DNA from: an uncultured Acidimicrobiales bacterium
Lineage (GTDB): Bacteria; Actinomycetota; Acidimicrobiia; Acidimicrobiales; SZUA-35
Direction of reading: 5' to 3'
NCBI GenBank assembly: GCA_938021675.1
Contig: CALIFY010000032.1
Span: 31,702-95,701, forward strand
Length of the DNA: 64,000 nt
Within the stretch, counting starts at the first letter, position 1. Each line of letters starts with the position of its first letter. Positions 32,828-41,833 of this stretch are shown one piece after another. Both the position numbers and the translations under genes were made by a program. The notes under the pieces are model-generated. The model saw nothing but the letters and a program-made list of their open reading frames with translations, ran no database searches and was not told where the DNA came from.

Positions 32828-35164
32828 TCACTTCATGCTCCGGCGGGCCATCGGCAGCGGACCGAGAGGAAGGAGTCTGTCGGTCTTACCTCCGGCCTTT
32901 TCCCAATGTTCGATGAGCCATCCTCGTTTGGTTGCCATCGATGCCAACCGGGTCTCGGGGTTGACGGCGACCGGAAATCCGACCGCGTCGAGTAACGGAA
33001 GGTCCGATGACGAGTCGGCGTACGCCACCGATTCTGCAAGATCCAGGCTCTTGGCATCGGCAAAGTCTCGGAGTGCCTGGGCCCGAACCTCACCGGTCGG
33101 CGGGACCGACCGTAACTCGCCGGTGTAACGACCGTGTCGTTGTGACATCTCGGCGCAAATCACGTCGTCAAACAACGGTCGGAGTGGGTTGACGACAATA
33201 TCGAGCGCGCCGGTGATCAGCACCGTTCGATGTCCAAGCCGGCGATGCTCTCGGACTCGTCGCACCGCGGCGGGAAACGCCTTCATGAGGATGTGATCGG
33301 CCAACAGCTCGGGGCCGAGCCGATCCATCTCGGCCACCGACGCGCCGTTGTAGCGGCGATAGAAGTGCCGAAGAAAGTCGGTTCGGTCGCGTTGGTCGAG
33401 GGCCAAAAGTCCGGGCGCCTCGCTTAGCGTCTTGATCGTGAAACGGACCCGATCCTGGGGTGGCAGGTTACGGGTGGCCAGCCACGCATAGCTGAACACA
33501 ACATTGCTGGCGATGATCGTGTTCTCAAGGTCGAAGGCCGCCAGATGACGCTCTGGGGCCAAGACCCGTGACCGAAGTCTGGCCGTTCGGGCATCGGGAT
33601 CGCTTCGCTCTCCGCTGGTCTTGACCCTGGCGTGTTCGACCACCGATGGGAGATGCACGTTGCGGACGTAGTGGGTCCAGTCGATGACGCCAGGGTCGCA
33701 ACAGAACGCCTCCTGATCGTCTTGCTCAAGAGCTTCGTGAATCGCCAGGAGATTTTCTACCCCATATAGCGCCTCACATTCGGCGTACGCCCCGTAAATC
33801 TTGACGTAACCGACGGCCCGTTCGACTTGCTCTTTCCGTTCTTCGACCTCGGCGGTAATCATGGCCTGCCGGCCGCGCAGGGGGAGGAGTTTAAGCGCCT
33901 TGTCCGCCCGCTCAAGATTCTTTTGGACTCGATCGAGCTGGCGTTCCACCGCGCCACGGCCGGGAAACGACCATTCCGGAACCGCTATTGGCTGTCCCTT
34001 GCGGTCGTACAGCGGATGCTCGCCAAACCATGAGCTCACCAGCTCGACAAGACGACGGTATCGAAGCGGATTGCGGGTCCCGGACGCCACCTGAGTAACC
34101 GGGACCGAGCCGTCGTCCGCTGGCCCTTGGGCGGCGACGTTGATGATCGCGGCGACGACCAGATCGACCGGGATCACATCGATGACGCCTTCGGGTACTC
34201 CAGGGAACTCTTTGAGGAGGCCCCGGGCGTAGCTGATGATGATCGGCTCGGCCATCCGAAAGCCTTTGATCCATCCCGGGCGCGGTTCGGCCCACGCCGA
34301 TTCGATGATCGAGGGCCGGACGATCGACACCGGCAGATCGCCCCGTGACTCGTCGAGCGCCCGTTCGCCAAGTGCTTTGGTGTATGCGTAGGCGTCGGGC
34401 CAGCCCAGCGAGGCGGCACGAGCTCGGCCCGCTTCGATCAATTTTTCCGACACCCAACGACGACGGACCTGCTCGGTCTTCGCTGCCAGCAGCGGAGTGC
34501 CGGCGGCTCCGAGTTCGTGACGGGCCCGTTGCCGGAACTCGGCGAGCTGGTCAGCCTGACGTGATTCGGCGTCGAAGTCAGCTCTGGCCCGTCTCGCCGC
34601 GGTGACTTCGTCCCGCCAGTTCACATCGATATGGAATGGGCTATCGGACAGGAGTTGCTCCGGTGCACCACCCCGCCGGTTGCCGGCCACGTAGCAGGTC
34701 GACACGGCGATGAAATGGGGTTTGACGCCGAGCTCGAGCAGTGTCTCGGCGATGCGGGTGGGGCCTAAGAGGTTGACCTCGACCGCTCCGTCTATCGGTG
34801 CGTCGAAGCTAACGGTCGCCGCCGAGTGAATGACGATGTCGCAGTCGGCCATGGCCGCCCGGCCGTCGTCGTCCAACCCGAGTCCGTCTTGGCTGATATC
34901 GCCGGCGATAACGGTGACCCGGCGGTCGATCTCTTCCCAGAAGGCGTCTTTGCCGCGATCGGCCAACAGTCGGTCGAAGGCATCGTTGCGGAATATCTCG
35001 CGACGGGCCCGTTGCGTCGGGTTGGAACGGCGACCGGGTCGGACGAGGAGTACGAGTTCGCAATCCGGCACGCCCCGGAGTAACCGTTCCACGAGAGCGG
35101 TGCCCAAGAATCCGGTCGCGCCGGTAACGGCGATCCGGCGTCCGCCTAACTTGGTGGATATCAC
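32828..35164 (-). CDS. Fatty acyl-CoA/ACP reductase fused to HAD-IB hydrolase
   Basis: A 778-residue fusion. The N-terminal part (about 1-500) is an extended SDR of the male-sterility/fatty-acyl reductase type: TGATGFLG at 14-21, catalytic YAYTK (Y259, K263), an Arg/Ala-rich helical insertion before it and a C-terminal sterile domain. Such enzymes reduce long-chain acyl-CoA to aldehyde or alcohol with NADPH. The C-terminal part (about 540-740) is a HAD-IB hydrolase beginning AAFDLENTIIASNVV, with D545 as nucleophile but Glu (547) where DxD has the acid, and YADSSSDLPLLDAVGF as the last motif. The same general arrangement occurs in mycobacterial reductases. The GTG at 35162-35164 has GGAG 5 nt upstream; the frame is open to 35413 across tetR on the other strand. 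It is the first gene of the lipid operon, divergent from tetR. Confidence 0.9.
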   Translation of the reverse strand: MISTKLGGRRIAVTGATGFLGTALVERLLRGVPDCELVLLVRPGRRSNPTQRARREIFRNDAFDRLLADRGKDAFWEEIDRRVTVIAGDISQDGLGLDDDGRAAMADCDIVIHSAATVSFDAPIDGAVEVNLLGPTRIAETLLELGVKPHFIAVSTCYVAGNRRGGAPEQLLSDSPFHIDVNWRDEVTAARRARADFDAESRQADQLAEFRQRARHELGAAGTPLLAAKTEQVRRRWVSEKLIEAGRARAASLGWPDAYAYTKALGERALDESRGDLPVSIVRPSIIESAWAEPRPGWIKGFRMAEPIIISYARGLLKEFPGVPEGVIDVIPVDLVVAAIINVAAQGPADDGSVPVTQVASGTRNPLRYRRLVELVSSWFGEHPLYDRKGQPIAVPEWSFPGRGAVERQLDRVQKNLERADKALKLLPLRGRQAMITAEVEERKEQVERAVGYVKIYGAYAECEALYGVENLLAIHEALEQDDQEAFCCDPGVIDWTHYVRNVHLPSVVEHARVKTSGERSDPDARTARLRSRVLAPERHLAAFDLENTIIASNVVFSYAWLATRNLPPQDRVRFTIKTLSEAPGLLALDQRDRTDFLRHFYRRYNGASVAEMDRLGPELLADHILMKAFPAAVRRVREHRRLGHRTVLITGALDIVVNPLRPLFDDVICAEMSQRHGRYTGELRSVPPTGEVRAQALRDFADAKSLDLAESVAYADSSSDLPLLDAVGFPVAVNPETRLASMATKRGWLIEHWEKAGGKTDRLLPLGPLPMARRSMK

Positions 35165-35195
35165 CGGTTCTCCGCCTGGTCTAGGCCTCGATCGT

Positions 35196-35209
35196 TTACC
35201 ATTTGGTAA
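35196..35209. promoter_or_regulatory. Perfect palindromic operator between tetR and the acyl reductase
   Basis: TTACCA (35196-35201) and TGGTAA (35204-35209) form a perfect inverted repeat with a 2-bp centre, ending at the base before the tetR GTG. A -10-like TACCAT lies inside it (35197-35202), giving a transcription start at about 35210, that is, a leaderless tetR mRNA. The divergent reductase start is 31 bp away. The geometry fits a TetR dimer silencing both its own gene and the lipid operon. Confidence 0.65.
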
Positions 35210-35806
35210 GTGCCCACGGAGACTAAGCATAGAGCGTTGGATGCGGCCACCGTCGCCTTCGCCGCCCGTGGTGTTGCCGCAACCTCCCTCGATGGGTTGG
35301 CGGCAGAGCTTGGAGTTACCAAACAAGCGATCTTGTACCACTTTCGGTCCAAGGATGGGCTGGTCGAGGCGGTCTTGACCGCGGCGGCGGAAGACCTCAT
35401 GTCGCAGTTGCAATCAGCGATAGACATCAGCGCCCCGGGATGGGATCGGGTTGTTGCAACCGTCAGGGCGGCCTTTGCGGTGGCCGTGCGGCGCCCCGAA
35501 CTGCTCGGTCTCCTCCGCGAGGTGAGCCGGCTCGGTCGGCCCTGGTCGGCGATGTTGCTCGATGTCTTGCAGCCGTTTGTCGATCGGGCGGTCGCTGAGT
35601 TGGAGTCCGGTATGGCGCTCGGCCGATTCCGGGCCGGCGAACCCCGCCTCGTGCTGGTGTCGGCCTATGCCCTCGTGACCGGCGTCGTCACCGATGCCGA
35701 AGTGCTCCGAGCGGTCGGCCTGGAGCTCGACCTCCGGGTGGCGGTACGATTGCGCCGTACTTTGTTATCGTTCCTAGAAGCCGCCCTGGTCGCCCGACCG
35801 GGGTGA
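35210..35806 (+). CDS. TetR-family regulator of the lipid operon
   Basis: A 198-residue repressor. The helix-turn-helix is at about 22-45 (SLDGLAAELGVTKQAILYHFRSK), with an all-helical ligand domain behind it (about 60-190). The GTG start directly abuts the palindrome and leaves only nine residues before helix 1, normal for TetR. It is divergent from the acyl reductase-HAD, LarA-like and plsC genes, which it most likely controls; an acyl-CoA or fatty-acid ligand is a guess. The TPM-domain gene starts 31 bp downstream on the same strand and could be co-transcribed. Confidence 0.9.
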   Translation: MPTETKHRALDAATVAFAARGVAATSLDGLAAELGVTKQAILYHFRSKDGLVEAVLTAAAEDLMSQLQSAIDISAPGWDRVVATVRAAFAVAVRRPELLGLLREVSRLGRPWSAMLLDVLQPFVDRAVAELESGMALGRFRAGEPRLVLVSAYALVTGVVTDAEVLRAVGLELDLRVAVRLRRTLLSFLEAALVARPG

Positions 35807-35837
35807 ATCTATGTGAACGCGGGCGACGAAACCAACA

Positions 35838-38183
35838 GTGATGACCTTGGTATTGCACAATCGAGAGGCGCGCCATCCGAGGGATCGCCGCCTCAACCCC
35901 CGAGCGTCTTTTCTGCGCTTGGCCGTCGTCGGGCTCATAGCTCTCTCCCTAGGAACGGTGTTCGCCGGACCGGTTCAGGCCGAATCGGGCGACCCGCTCG
36001 ATTGTGAAAGCCCGGTGGTCGATACCAGCGGGCAAGTCAACGTCAAGCAAGTCGAGGATGCATTGGCCGACGTCGACCCGGAGGCGACCGTAGTCGTCCG
36101 GGCGTTTGAGTCGGTGCCAAATGGCGAGTTAGTGACCGCGGTCGATGAGATCGTGCTCGGGTGCTTCAGCTCTGAGGATGGCACCGTGCTGCCCGAGGTC
36201 ATCTTGCTCGGCTTGTCGACCGGTGACCGGCGGTCAGACGTGTTGGTCGGCGCCCGATGGGGTGCCGCGGTGCCCGATCCGGATGGTCTCCGAGAGAACA
36301 CGATGGGCACCCGCTTCGCCACTGGAAATTTCACCGGTGGCCTGGTTGCCGCCATCGGGGAGATCGCTGATGGAGTCGAGACCCAACTGGCGGAGGGAAC
36401 CACCGAGCTGCCAGTCGATGGCTCGGCCGATACCGCACCTGTTGAGGTTGAAACGGCACCTACCCCGGCCCCGGCCGGTGGTGGCCAATCGCCACTGGCC
36501 ATTGCCGGTGGGTTGATCGCTATCGGTGCCTGCGGTGGAGCCTTCTATACGGTCAACCGTTATCGCCGCCGTTCGACGCTCCGACAGCATCTTCAAAAAG
36601 CGATGGCTGGACCGACAGCACGCGTCGGGGTCTTGCGCGAGCGGCAGGTTCGCCTTGAGAATCAGGCCGATCTTTGGGCCACCACGACCGCCGGTCGAAC
36701 CAAGGCCTCGCTCCGGGGGTTACGGCGAGCGGTCGATGACGGTCGCCGCGGGGTCGACCGCGACGTCACCGTGTTGTCAGACGTTCTTCCCGACGGCCCG
36801 CGCAAGGCCGATGAGACAGAAATCGAGCGAGGGCAACGACGGGTCATCGAACTCTCACGGTCCCTGGATCGTCAAGATGAGGCGCTCGACCAACTGACCG
36901 CCTTTGGCGCCCACCTCGATTACCTGCGGGTGTCGTTGCCGGCGAAACAAGATTTGCTGATCGAAGAGACGGGCGAAGCGCAGCAGCTAGTCGAGCAGCG
37001 CCGCGCCGAGGGGTGGGCGGTCGATACCCATGCCACGGAGCTCAAAGATGTTCGAGAGCTCGTCGAAACGATGTATTTCGACCGGTTCGAGGTCGATCTG
37101 CTGGCCATCTCCGAACGCATCGAGCGGGCCGAGGCCCGTTTGTTCGCGGTCGGCCACCAACTGCAAAGCTTGCCATCGCGGGCCGAATCCCTGCAGCGAT
37201 GGAACACCGACCTCAACAAGGCGGCCGACCTCGAACTACGGCGCACCGAGGAGTTCCGCCGACAGTTCTCTGTACTCGCCGCCTCCCATGCCAGTGACTC
37301 GTGGCAGTGGGTCGCCGATCACCCCGAACAGGCGATCGTCTACCTCGACAAGGCGAACGAGATCCAAGAGAGAGCCACCGCGTTGATCGCCGAGCAACGC
37401 TTCGACGATGCCGGAAGCCAGCTAGATGCCGCCGGACTCCAACTCATCGCCGCCGACCATCTACTCGACCAAGTCGATGACCTCCTGGTCGACCTCCACC
37501 AGGCACGAGAGGAATGCCCGGTCATCTTGGCTCAGGCAAGGGAGATCCTCGCTGACCTTCGAGCGTTCATCGACCGACACGGGAATGATCTACACGATTC
37601 GTTCGATGCCGTGCCATCACACCTTTCAACCGCGATCGATGGTCTGGAAGTCGAACTTCGACAGGTCAAGCCTAACTACCTGCGGGTCGCTGAGTCCGGC
37701 GATCGGATCAACCGTCGAATCGATGAGCTTCTCGTCGAGGCGAAGGACGAGCATGCCGAAGCCCAAGCGTTCCGACGGGAGGCGGCTCGCGAGACCGCTC
37801 GGGCGACGAGAGCGATAGCCCGGAGCCGGCGAGCTCTCGGCTGGGAGCTGTTCAAATCGAGTGACGGCCAGGCTCTCGACCACCTCGAAGGGAAGCTACG
37901 CGGGTTGCCGTCCGACCCTGCCGCCGCCATCGAGGCCGCGGGCCACATTGCCGATGATGCGCTTCGGATCCAGGAACGAGTCATCGCCCGTCGCCGCCGC
38001 CACGGCACGTGGATCACTACCGGTGGTGGTGGATGGGTCTCGGGAGGCGGCGGCTGGTCTCGTGGTGGCGGCGGGTCGGTTGCGAGCCGATCTCCGAGCG
38101 GTGCCGGCCGGTCATTCGGTAGCCGGTCTTCGAGCTTTGGTGGTCGCTCGTTCGGCGGCGGTCGAAGCAGCGGCAGCTTCTAA
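35838..38183 (+). CDS. TPM-domain membrane protein with long coiled coil and Gly/Ser-rich tail
   Basis: A 781-residue exported and membrane-anchored protein. The N-terminal signal (about 22-48, SFLRLAVVGLIALSLGTVFA) is followed by a TPM/YgcG-like domain (about 65-195), one membrane helix (about 216-233, SPLAIAGGLIAIGACGGAF) and some 480 residues of charged, mostly helical sequence with strong coiled-coil character. A Gly/Ser/Arg tail (WITTGGGGWVSGGGGW to SFGGGRSSGSF) ends the protein. The Gly-rich SFGGGRS tail is typical of TPM proteins, but the helical region is far longer than in YgcG. TPM proteins have been linked to membrane quality control and phosphatase activity; the role here is unknown. 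The start is GTG 35838 or ATG 35841; no strong ribosome-binding site is seen. Confidence 0.82.
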   Translation: MMTLVLHNREARHPRDRRLNPRASFLRLAVVGLIALSLGTVFAGPVQAESGDPLDCESPVVDTSGQVNVKQVEDALADVDPEATVVVRAFESVPNGELVTAVDEIVLGCFSSEDGTVLPEVILLGLSTGDRRSDVLVGARWGAAVPDPDGLRENTMGTRFATGNFTGGLVAAIGEIADGVETQLAEGTTELPVDGSADTAPVEVETAPTPAPAGGGQSPLAIAGGLIAIGACGGAFYTVNRYRRRSTLRQHLQKAMAGPTARVGVLRERQVRLENQADLWATTTAGRTKASLRGLRRAVDDGRRGVDRDVTVLSDVLPDGPRKADETEIERGQRRVIELSRSLDRQDEALDQLTAFGAHLDYLRVSLPAKQDLLIEETGEAQQLVEQRRAEGWAVDTHATELKDVRELVETMYFDRFEVDLLAISERIERAEARLFAVGHQLQSLPSRAESLQRWNTDLNKAADLELRRTEEFRRQFSVLAASHASDSWQWVADHPEQAIVYLDKANEIQERATALIAEQRFDDAGSQLDAAGLQLIAADHLLDQVDDLLVDLHQAREECPVILAQAREILADLRAFIDRHGNDLHDSFDAVPSHLSTAIDGLEVELRQVKPNYLRVAESGDRINRRIDELLVEAKDEHAEAQAFRREAARETARATRAIARSRRALGWELFKSSDGQALDHLEGKLRGLPSDPAAAIEAAGHIADDALRIQERVIARRRRHGTWITTGGGGWVSGGGGWSRGGGGSVASRSPSGAGRSFGSRSSSFGGRSFGGGRSSGSF

Positions 38184-38206
38184 CAACAACGATCAACCAC
38201 AAGAGA

Positions 38207-39355
38207 TCAACCGCCGCGGACGTTCCGTCCGGTAACGCGTTTTACAGACCGTCGTTTGTGACGTTCGAACGCTAAGTCGATGAGGCGGTCGATGAGTTCG
38301 CTGTAGGACAACCCGGTCGCCTGCCACAGTTTCGGGTACATCGAGATGGGCGTGAAACCGGGGATCGTATTTAGCTCGTTTAGCAGCGGTCCTCGGCCGC
38401 CCTCTTCGTACAGAAAATCGGCCCGGGCCATCCCTTCGACCCGAAGGGCGCGAAAGGCGTCGACCGCCAGTTCCTTGATGCGCTCGTTGACCGGCGGCGG
38501 AAGCACAGCGGGAATGATCAGCTCGGCGTTTCCGTCTACATACTTATCTTCGTAATCGTAGAACTCTGCGCCGGGAACGATTTCTCCGGGCACCGACAGC
38601 TCAAGGTGGTCGTTACCCAGGATCGAGATCTCGATCTCGCGGGCGGTCACCGCCTCTTCGATTACCACCCACTCGTCGTACTGCAACGCGGTGGCAACAG
38701 CCTCGACCAGTTCGTCTTCGGTCTTCGCCCTGGAGACTCCAACCGAGGATCCCATGTTGGCCGGCTTGACGAAACACGGCAGGCCGAGTTCGGCCGCTGC
38801 CCGCTTGGCCACCGCCTCTTGATCAGCCCGCACCTCTGCCTCCGACACCGCAAGCCACTTCGTTTGTGGGATTCCGTGGGAGCTGAGCACCGTCTTGGCC
38901 ATCACCTTGTCCATCGTGACCGCCGAGCCCAACACGCCAGCGCCGACGTAGGCCACGTCGGCCAGCTCACAAAGGCCCTGGACAGTACCGTCTTCGCCGA
39001 GCGGGCCGTGTAGTAGGGGCAGGACCACCACCGGGTGTTGGTCGGCCGAAAGCTCGACCACCGACGACAGCAGCTCGGCTGGCGGGCCGTCGGGCACGAG
39101 CGGTGCTAGTTCTGACCGACCGACTGGTCCGCCGCTTGGGGTGACTCGCTCGTCCCGGGCCGCGAGTAGCGCTTTAGCCTCTGTGGCGTGAACGAATCGA
39201 CCATCGTTCGTGATCCCGATCGGCTCAACCTGGTATCGGTTGTGGTCGACGGCGTCGAGCACGTGGGCTGCGGTGGTGCATGAGACGTCGTGCTCGGCTG
39301 ATTGGCCTCCGAACAAGACGATAAGCCGGATTCGATCGGTCGCTCCAAAGGTCAC
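38207..39355 (-). CDS. ddl: D-alanine--D-alanine ligase
   Basis: A 382-residue ATP-grasp ligase that makes the D-Ala-D-Ala dipeptide for peptidoglycan. Motifs: the N-terminal LFGGQSAEHDVS, HGPLGEDGTVQGLCEL, VKPANMGSSVGVSRAK for ATP binding, EFYDYEDKYVDG for the omega loop, and NELNTIPGFTPISMYPKL for metal and D-Ala binding. The EFYDYEDKY loop is of the D-Ala-D-Ala rather than the D-Ala-D-Lac type. The GTG start is at 39353-39355. It is divergent from murF, whose product uses its dipeptide, across 70 bp. Confidence 0.96.
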   Translation of the reverse strand: MTFGATDRIRLIVLFGGQSAEHDVSCTTAAHVLDAVDHNRYQVEPIGITNDGRFVHATEAKALLAARDERVTPSGGPVGRSELAPLVPDGPPAELLSSVVELSADQHPVVVLPLLHGPLGEDGTVQGLCELADVAYVGAGVLGSAVTMDKVMAKTVLSSHGIPQTKWLAVSEAEVRADQEAVAKRAAAELGLPCFVKPANMGSSVGVSRAKTEDELVEAVATALQYDEWVVIEEAVTAREIEISILGNDHLELSVPGEIVPGAEFYDYEDKYVDGNAELIIPAVLPPPVNERIKELAVDAFRALRVEGMARADFLYEEGGRGPLLNELNTIPGFTPISMYPKLWQATGLSYSELIDRLIDLAFERHKRRSVKRVTGRNVRGG

Positions 39356-39428
39356 CGCTGTAGCGTAATCTGCCGAGCCGGCCGTCGCTGATCATCGCCC
39401 ATCTCGCCGGCGACCGTAGAGTGGTTTG

Positions 39429-40793
39429 GTGGATTTTCTCTGCTCGGAGTTGACCGAGCGCCTCAACGGTGTGCTGATCGGTCCCGATCGGCGAGTTGTT
39501 GGCGCAACCATCGATAGTAGGACTGTCGAACCGGATCAGTTGTTCGTGGCCATCGTGAGCGAACGCGATGGTCACGAGTTTGCTGCTGGGGCGGTGGCCG
39601 CTGGTGCAGCGGCGACGTTGTCGTCCCGGCGAACCCTGGATCTTGGTGGCTGTGCCGAGCCGACCGTGATCGTGGTTCCCGATACCGAGATCGCGTTGAC
39701 CGAGCTCGGCCGGGTGGCTCGTCAGCGTTTGACCGGGCCGGTCATCGGAATCACCGGTAGTGTCGGCAAAACGTCGCTGAAGGATCTCACGCTGGCCGCA
39801 TGCTCTGGCTCGGCGAGTTCCGGGGGGCTTGCTTGGGCCAGCGCTCAATCGTTCAACAACGAACTCGGTGTGCCCCTTACATTGGCCAACGCGCCCGGTG
39901 ATACGGCCATCGCCATCATCGAAATGGGTTCTCGTGGTATCGGCCATATCGCCCAGTTGTGCGATGTGGCAAAGCCGACCGTCGGGGTGGTTACCAGCGT
40001 CGCGCTCGTCCACTCCGAGTTGTTTGGTTCGATCGAAGCCGTGGCCAAAGGCAAAGGCGAATTGGTCGAGTCTTTGCCGGTTGACGGCACCGCTGTTCTC
40101 AATGCTGATGACCCGTTGGTGATGGCGATGGCTTCCCGGTCGGAGGCTTCGGTTATCACCTTTGGAAGTGCCGAGGGGACAATGGCCGACGTTGCCGCCA
40201 CCGAGATAGCGGTCGATGATCTGCTCCGGCCACGGTTCATCGTTAGATCACCGTGGGGGACCGCCGACCTTGAGCTGTCGGTTCGCGGTGTCCACATGGC
40301 ACACAACGCGGTTGGTGCCCTGGCGGCGGCAGTAACCGCCGGCGTCGATTTTGACGACGCGTTGGCTGGTCTCGCTGCCGCCGAACTTTCCCGCTGGAGG
40401 ATGGATGTGCAACGGACGACGTCGGGTGCTGTCGTCGTCAACGATGCGTACAACGCCAATCCGACCTCGATGCGAGCGGCCCTCGCTGCTCTAGTGGGGC
40501 TTGCCTCCGATCGGCGGGTTGCGGTGGTCGGCGTCATGGCTGAGCTTGGTCCGGAGGGTCCAGCCGAACACCGAGCCATCGCTGAAGAGGCGGCGAGGAC
40601 CGATATCGAAATCATCGCTGTCGATGCGCCGGACTACGGGCCGTTGGCCACCCACGTGTCAGGAATAGACGGGGCTCGGGCCGTGCTGGGTGTTCCCCAG
40701 GCTGACACTGCGGTGCTGGTGAAGGGGAGCCGCGTGGCCGGCCTTGAACGGCTGGCCGAGCGGTTGTTGGCCGACGAAGGTGCGCAACGGTGA
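39429..40793 (+). CDS. murF: UDP-N-acetylmuramoyl-tripeptide--D-alanyl-D-alanine ligase
   Basis: A Mur ligase of about 454 residues that attaches the D-Ala-D-Ala made by Ddl to UDP-MurNAc-tripeptide in the cytoplasm. Order: N-terminal uridine-binding domain (about 1-95, ATIDSRTVEPDQLFVAI), ATP-binding domain with the P-loop GITGSVGKTSLKD (about 108-120) and NNELGVPLTL and EMGSRGIGHI, then a C-terminal domain with DAYNANPTSMRAAL and GVMAELG. The GTG at 39429 is preferred over the TTG one codon upstream. It is divergent from ddl, so the two steps may share control. menA follows 58 bp downstream. Confidence 0.96.
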   Translation: MDFLCSELTERLNGVLIGPDRRVVGATIDSRTVEPDQLFVAIVSERDGHEFAAGAVAAGAAATLSSRRTLDLGGCAEPTVIVVPDTEIALTELGRVARQRLTGPVIGITGSVGKTSLKDLTLAACSGSASSGGLAWASAQSFNNELGVPLTLANAPGDTAIAIIEMGSRGIGHIAQLCDVAKPTVGVVTSVALVHSELFGSIEAVAKGKGELVESLPVDGTAVLNADDPLVMAMASRSEASVITFGSAEGTMADVAATEIAVDDLLRPRFIVRSPWGTADLELSVRGVHMAHNAVGALAAAVTAGVDFDDALAGLAAAELSRWRMDVQRTTSGAVVVNDAYNANPTSMRAALAALVGLASDRRVAVVGVMAELGPEGPAEHRAIAEEAARTDIEIIAVDAPDYGPLATHVSGIDGARAVLGVPQADTAVLVKGSRVAGLERLAERLLADEGAQR

Positions 40794-40851
40794 TAGCCGG
40801 CGTTCGTTCCAGTGCTGTTGAATTTACTGTCGTTGAGGGCGTCCCGACCCC

Positions 40852-41739
40852 GTGACGGGCGGTCGGCGACCCAGTTCGGTCGGGCTCGGCACGTGGATAG
40901 CGGGCGCCCGTCCTCGGACATTGCCGGCCGCTGTCGTGCCGGTCGCCGTCGGCACCGCTATCGCCGCCGACTCCATACTTTGGTGGCGGGCTGCTGCTGC
41001 GCTCGTCGTATCCTTGGCTCTCCAGGTTGGCACCAATTACGTCAACGACTACGCCGATGGCCAACGGGGGACAGACAACGATCGCGTTGGGCCAGCCAGA
41101 CTGGTCGGCGGTGGGCTGGCGACGGCCCGCCAGGTTCGATACGCAGCTGCGTTCGCATTCGGGACAGCGGCGGTAGTCGGCGGGGCATTGGCCTTGGTCG
41201 TGGGGCCCGAGTTGTTCGTGGTCGGCGCGGCGTCGATCGCTGCCGGGTGGGCCTACACCGGAGGCTCGCGACCGTATGGTTATCACGGCTTCGGGGAACT
41301 CTTCGTGTTTGTGTTCTTCGGGCTTGTGGCAACCATCGGCTCGGCCTACGTCCATCTTGAACGGATCACCGGGTTGGTTGTTCTGGCGGCCATGCCGGTT
41401 GGCTTTCTCGCTGTCGCTCTTCTCGTCATCAACAACCTTCGCGATATTCCCGGGGATCGACTGTCGGGGAAACGAACGCTGGCTGTTCGCATCGGAGACC
41501 GCCGGACCCGCCAGCTCTACGTTGCCCTACTGGTCGGCACAGCGCTGACGATCATCGTGTGCGCAACCTTCCGACCCACCGCCTTGCTTGGTCTGTTAGG
41601 GCTGGTCAGAGGGGTTGTCCCGCTTCGGCAAGTCCGAGGTGGGGCGGCTGGGTTGGCGCTTATCCCGACCCTCGAAGCAACCGGCCAAACGCAAATGTTG
41701 GCCGGTCTTGGGCTAGCGGTCGGGCTCGTCAGCTTCTGA
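40852..41739 (+). CDS. menA: 1,4-dihydroxy-2-naphthoate polyprenyltransferase
   Basis: A 295-residue UbiA-superfamily membrane prenyltransferase that joins a polyprenyl chain to dihydroxynaphthoate in menaquinone synthesis. The two Asp-rich Mg-diphosphate motifs are present: NYVNDYADGQRGTDNDR (about 65-81) and NNLRDIPGDRLSGKRTLAVRIG (about 197-218). About eight to nine membrane helices are predicted. Menaquinone as the respiratory quinone fits an actinobacterium. The GTG start is at 40852, 58 bp after murF on the same strand. Confidence 0.93.
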   Translation: MTGGRRPSSVGLGTWIAGARPRTLPAAVVPVAVGTAIAADSILWWRAAAALVVSLALQVGTNYVNDYADGQRGTDNDRVGPARLVGGGLATARQVRYAAAFAFGTAAVVGGALALVVGPELFVVGAASIAAGWAYTGGSRPYGYHGFGELFVFVFFGLVATIGSAYVHLERITGLVVLAAMPVGFLAVALLVINNLRDIPGDRLSGKRTLAVRIGDRRTRQLYVALLVGTALTIIVCATFRPTALLGLLGLVRGVVPLRQVRGGAAGLALIPTLEATGQTQMLAGLGLAVGLVSF

Positions 41740-41833
41740 CGAACCGGCCGGTTGGCCCCGGCTGGTGTCTTGCGATCTTGTAAACCTCCAAAAACGATCT
41801 CAAGCCGCTGCGTGAACAACCGAACCTTCTGTT

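Noticed and set aside
32063..32995. 310-codon + strand open frame
   Set aside because: It runs antisense through the LarA-like gene into the end of the reductase-HAD gene; its Asp/Gly/Val/His-rich translation has no motif.
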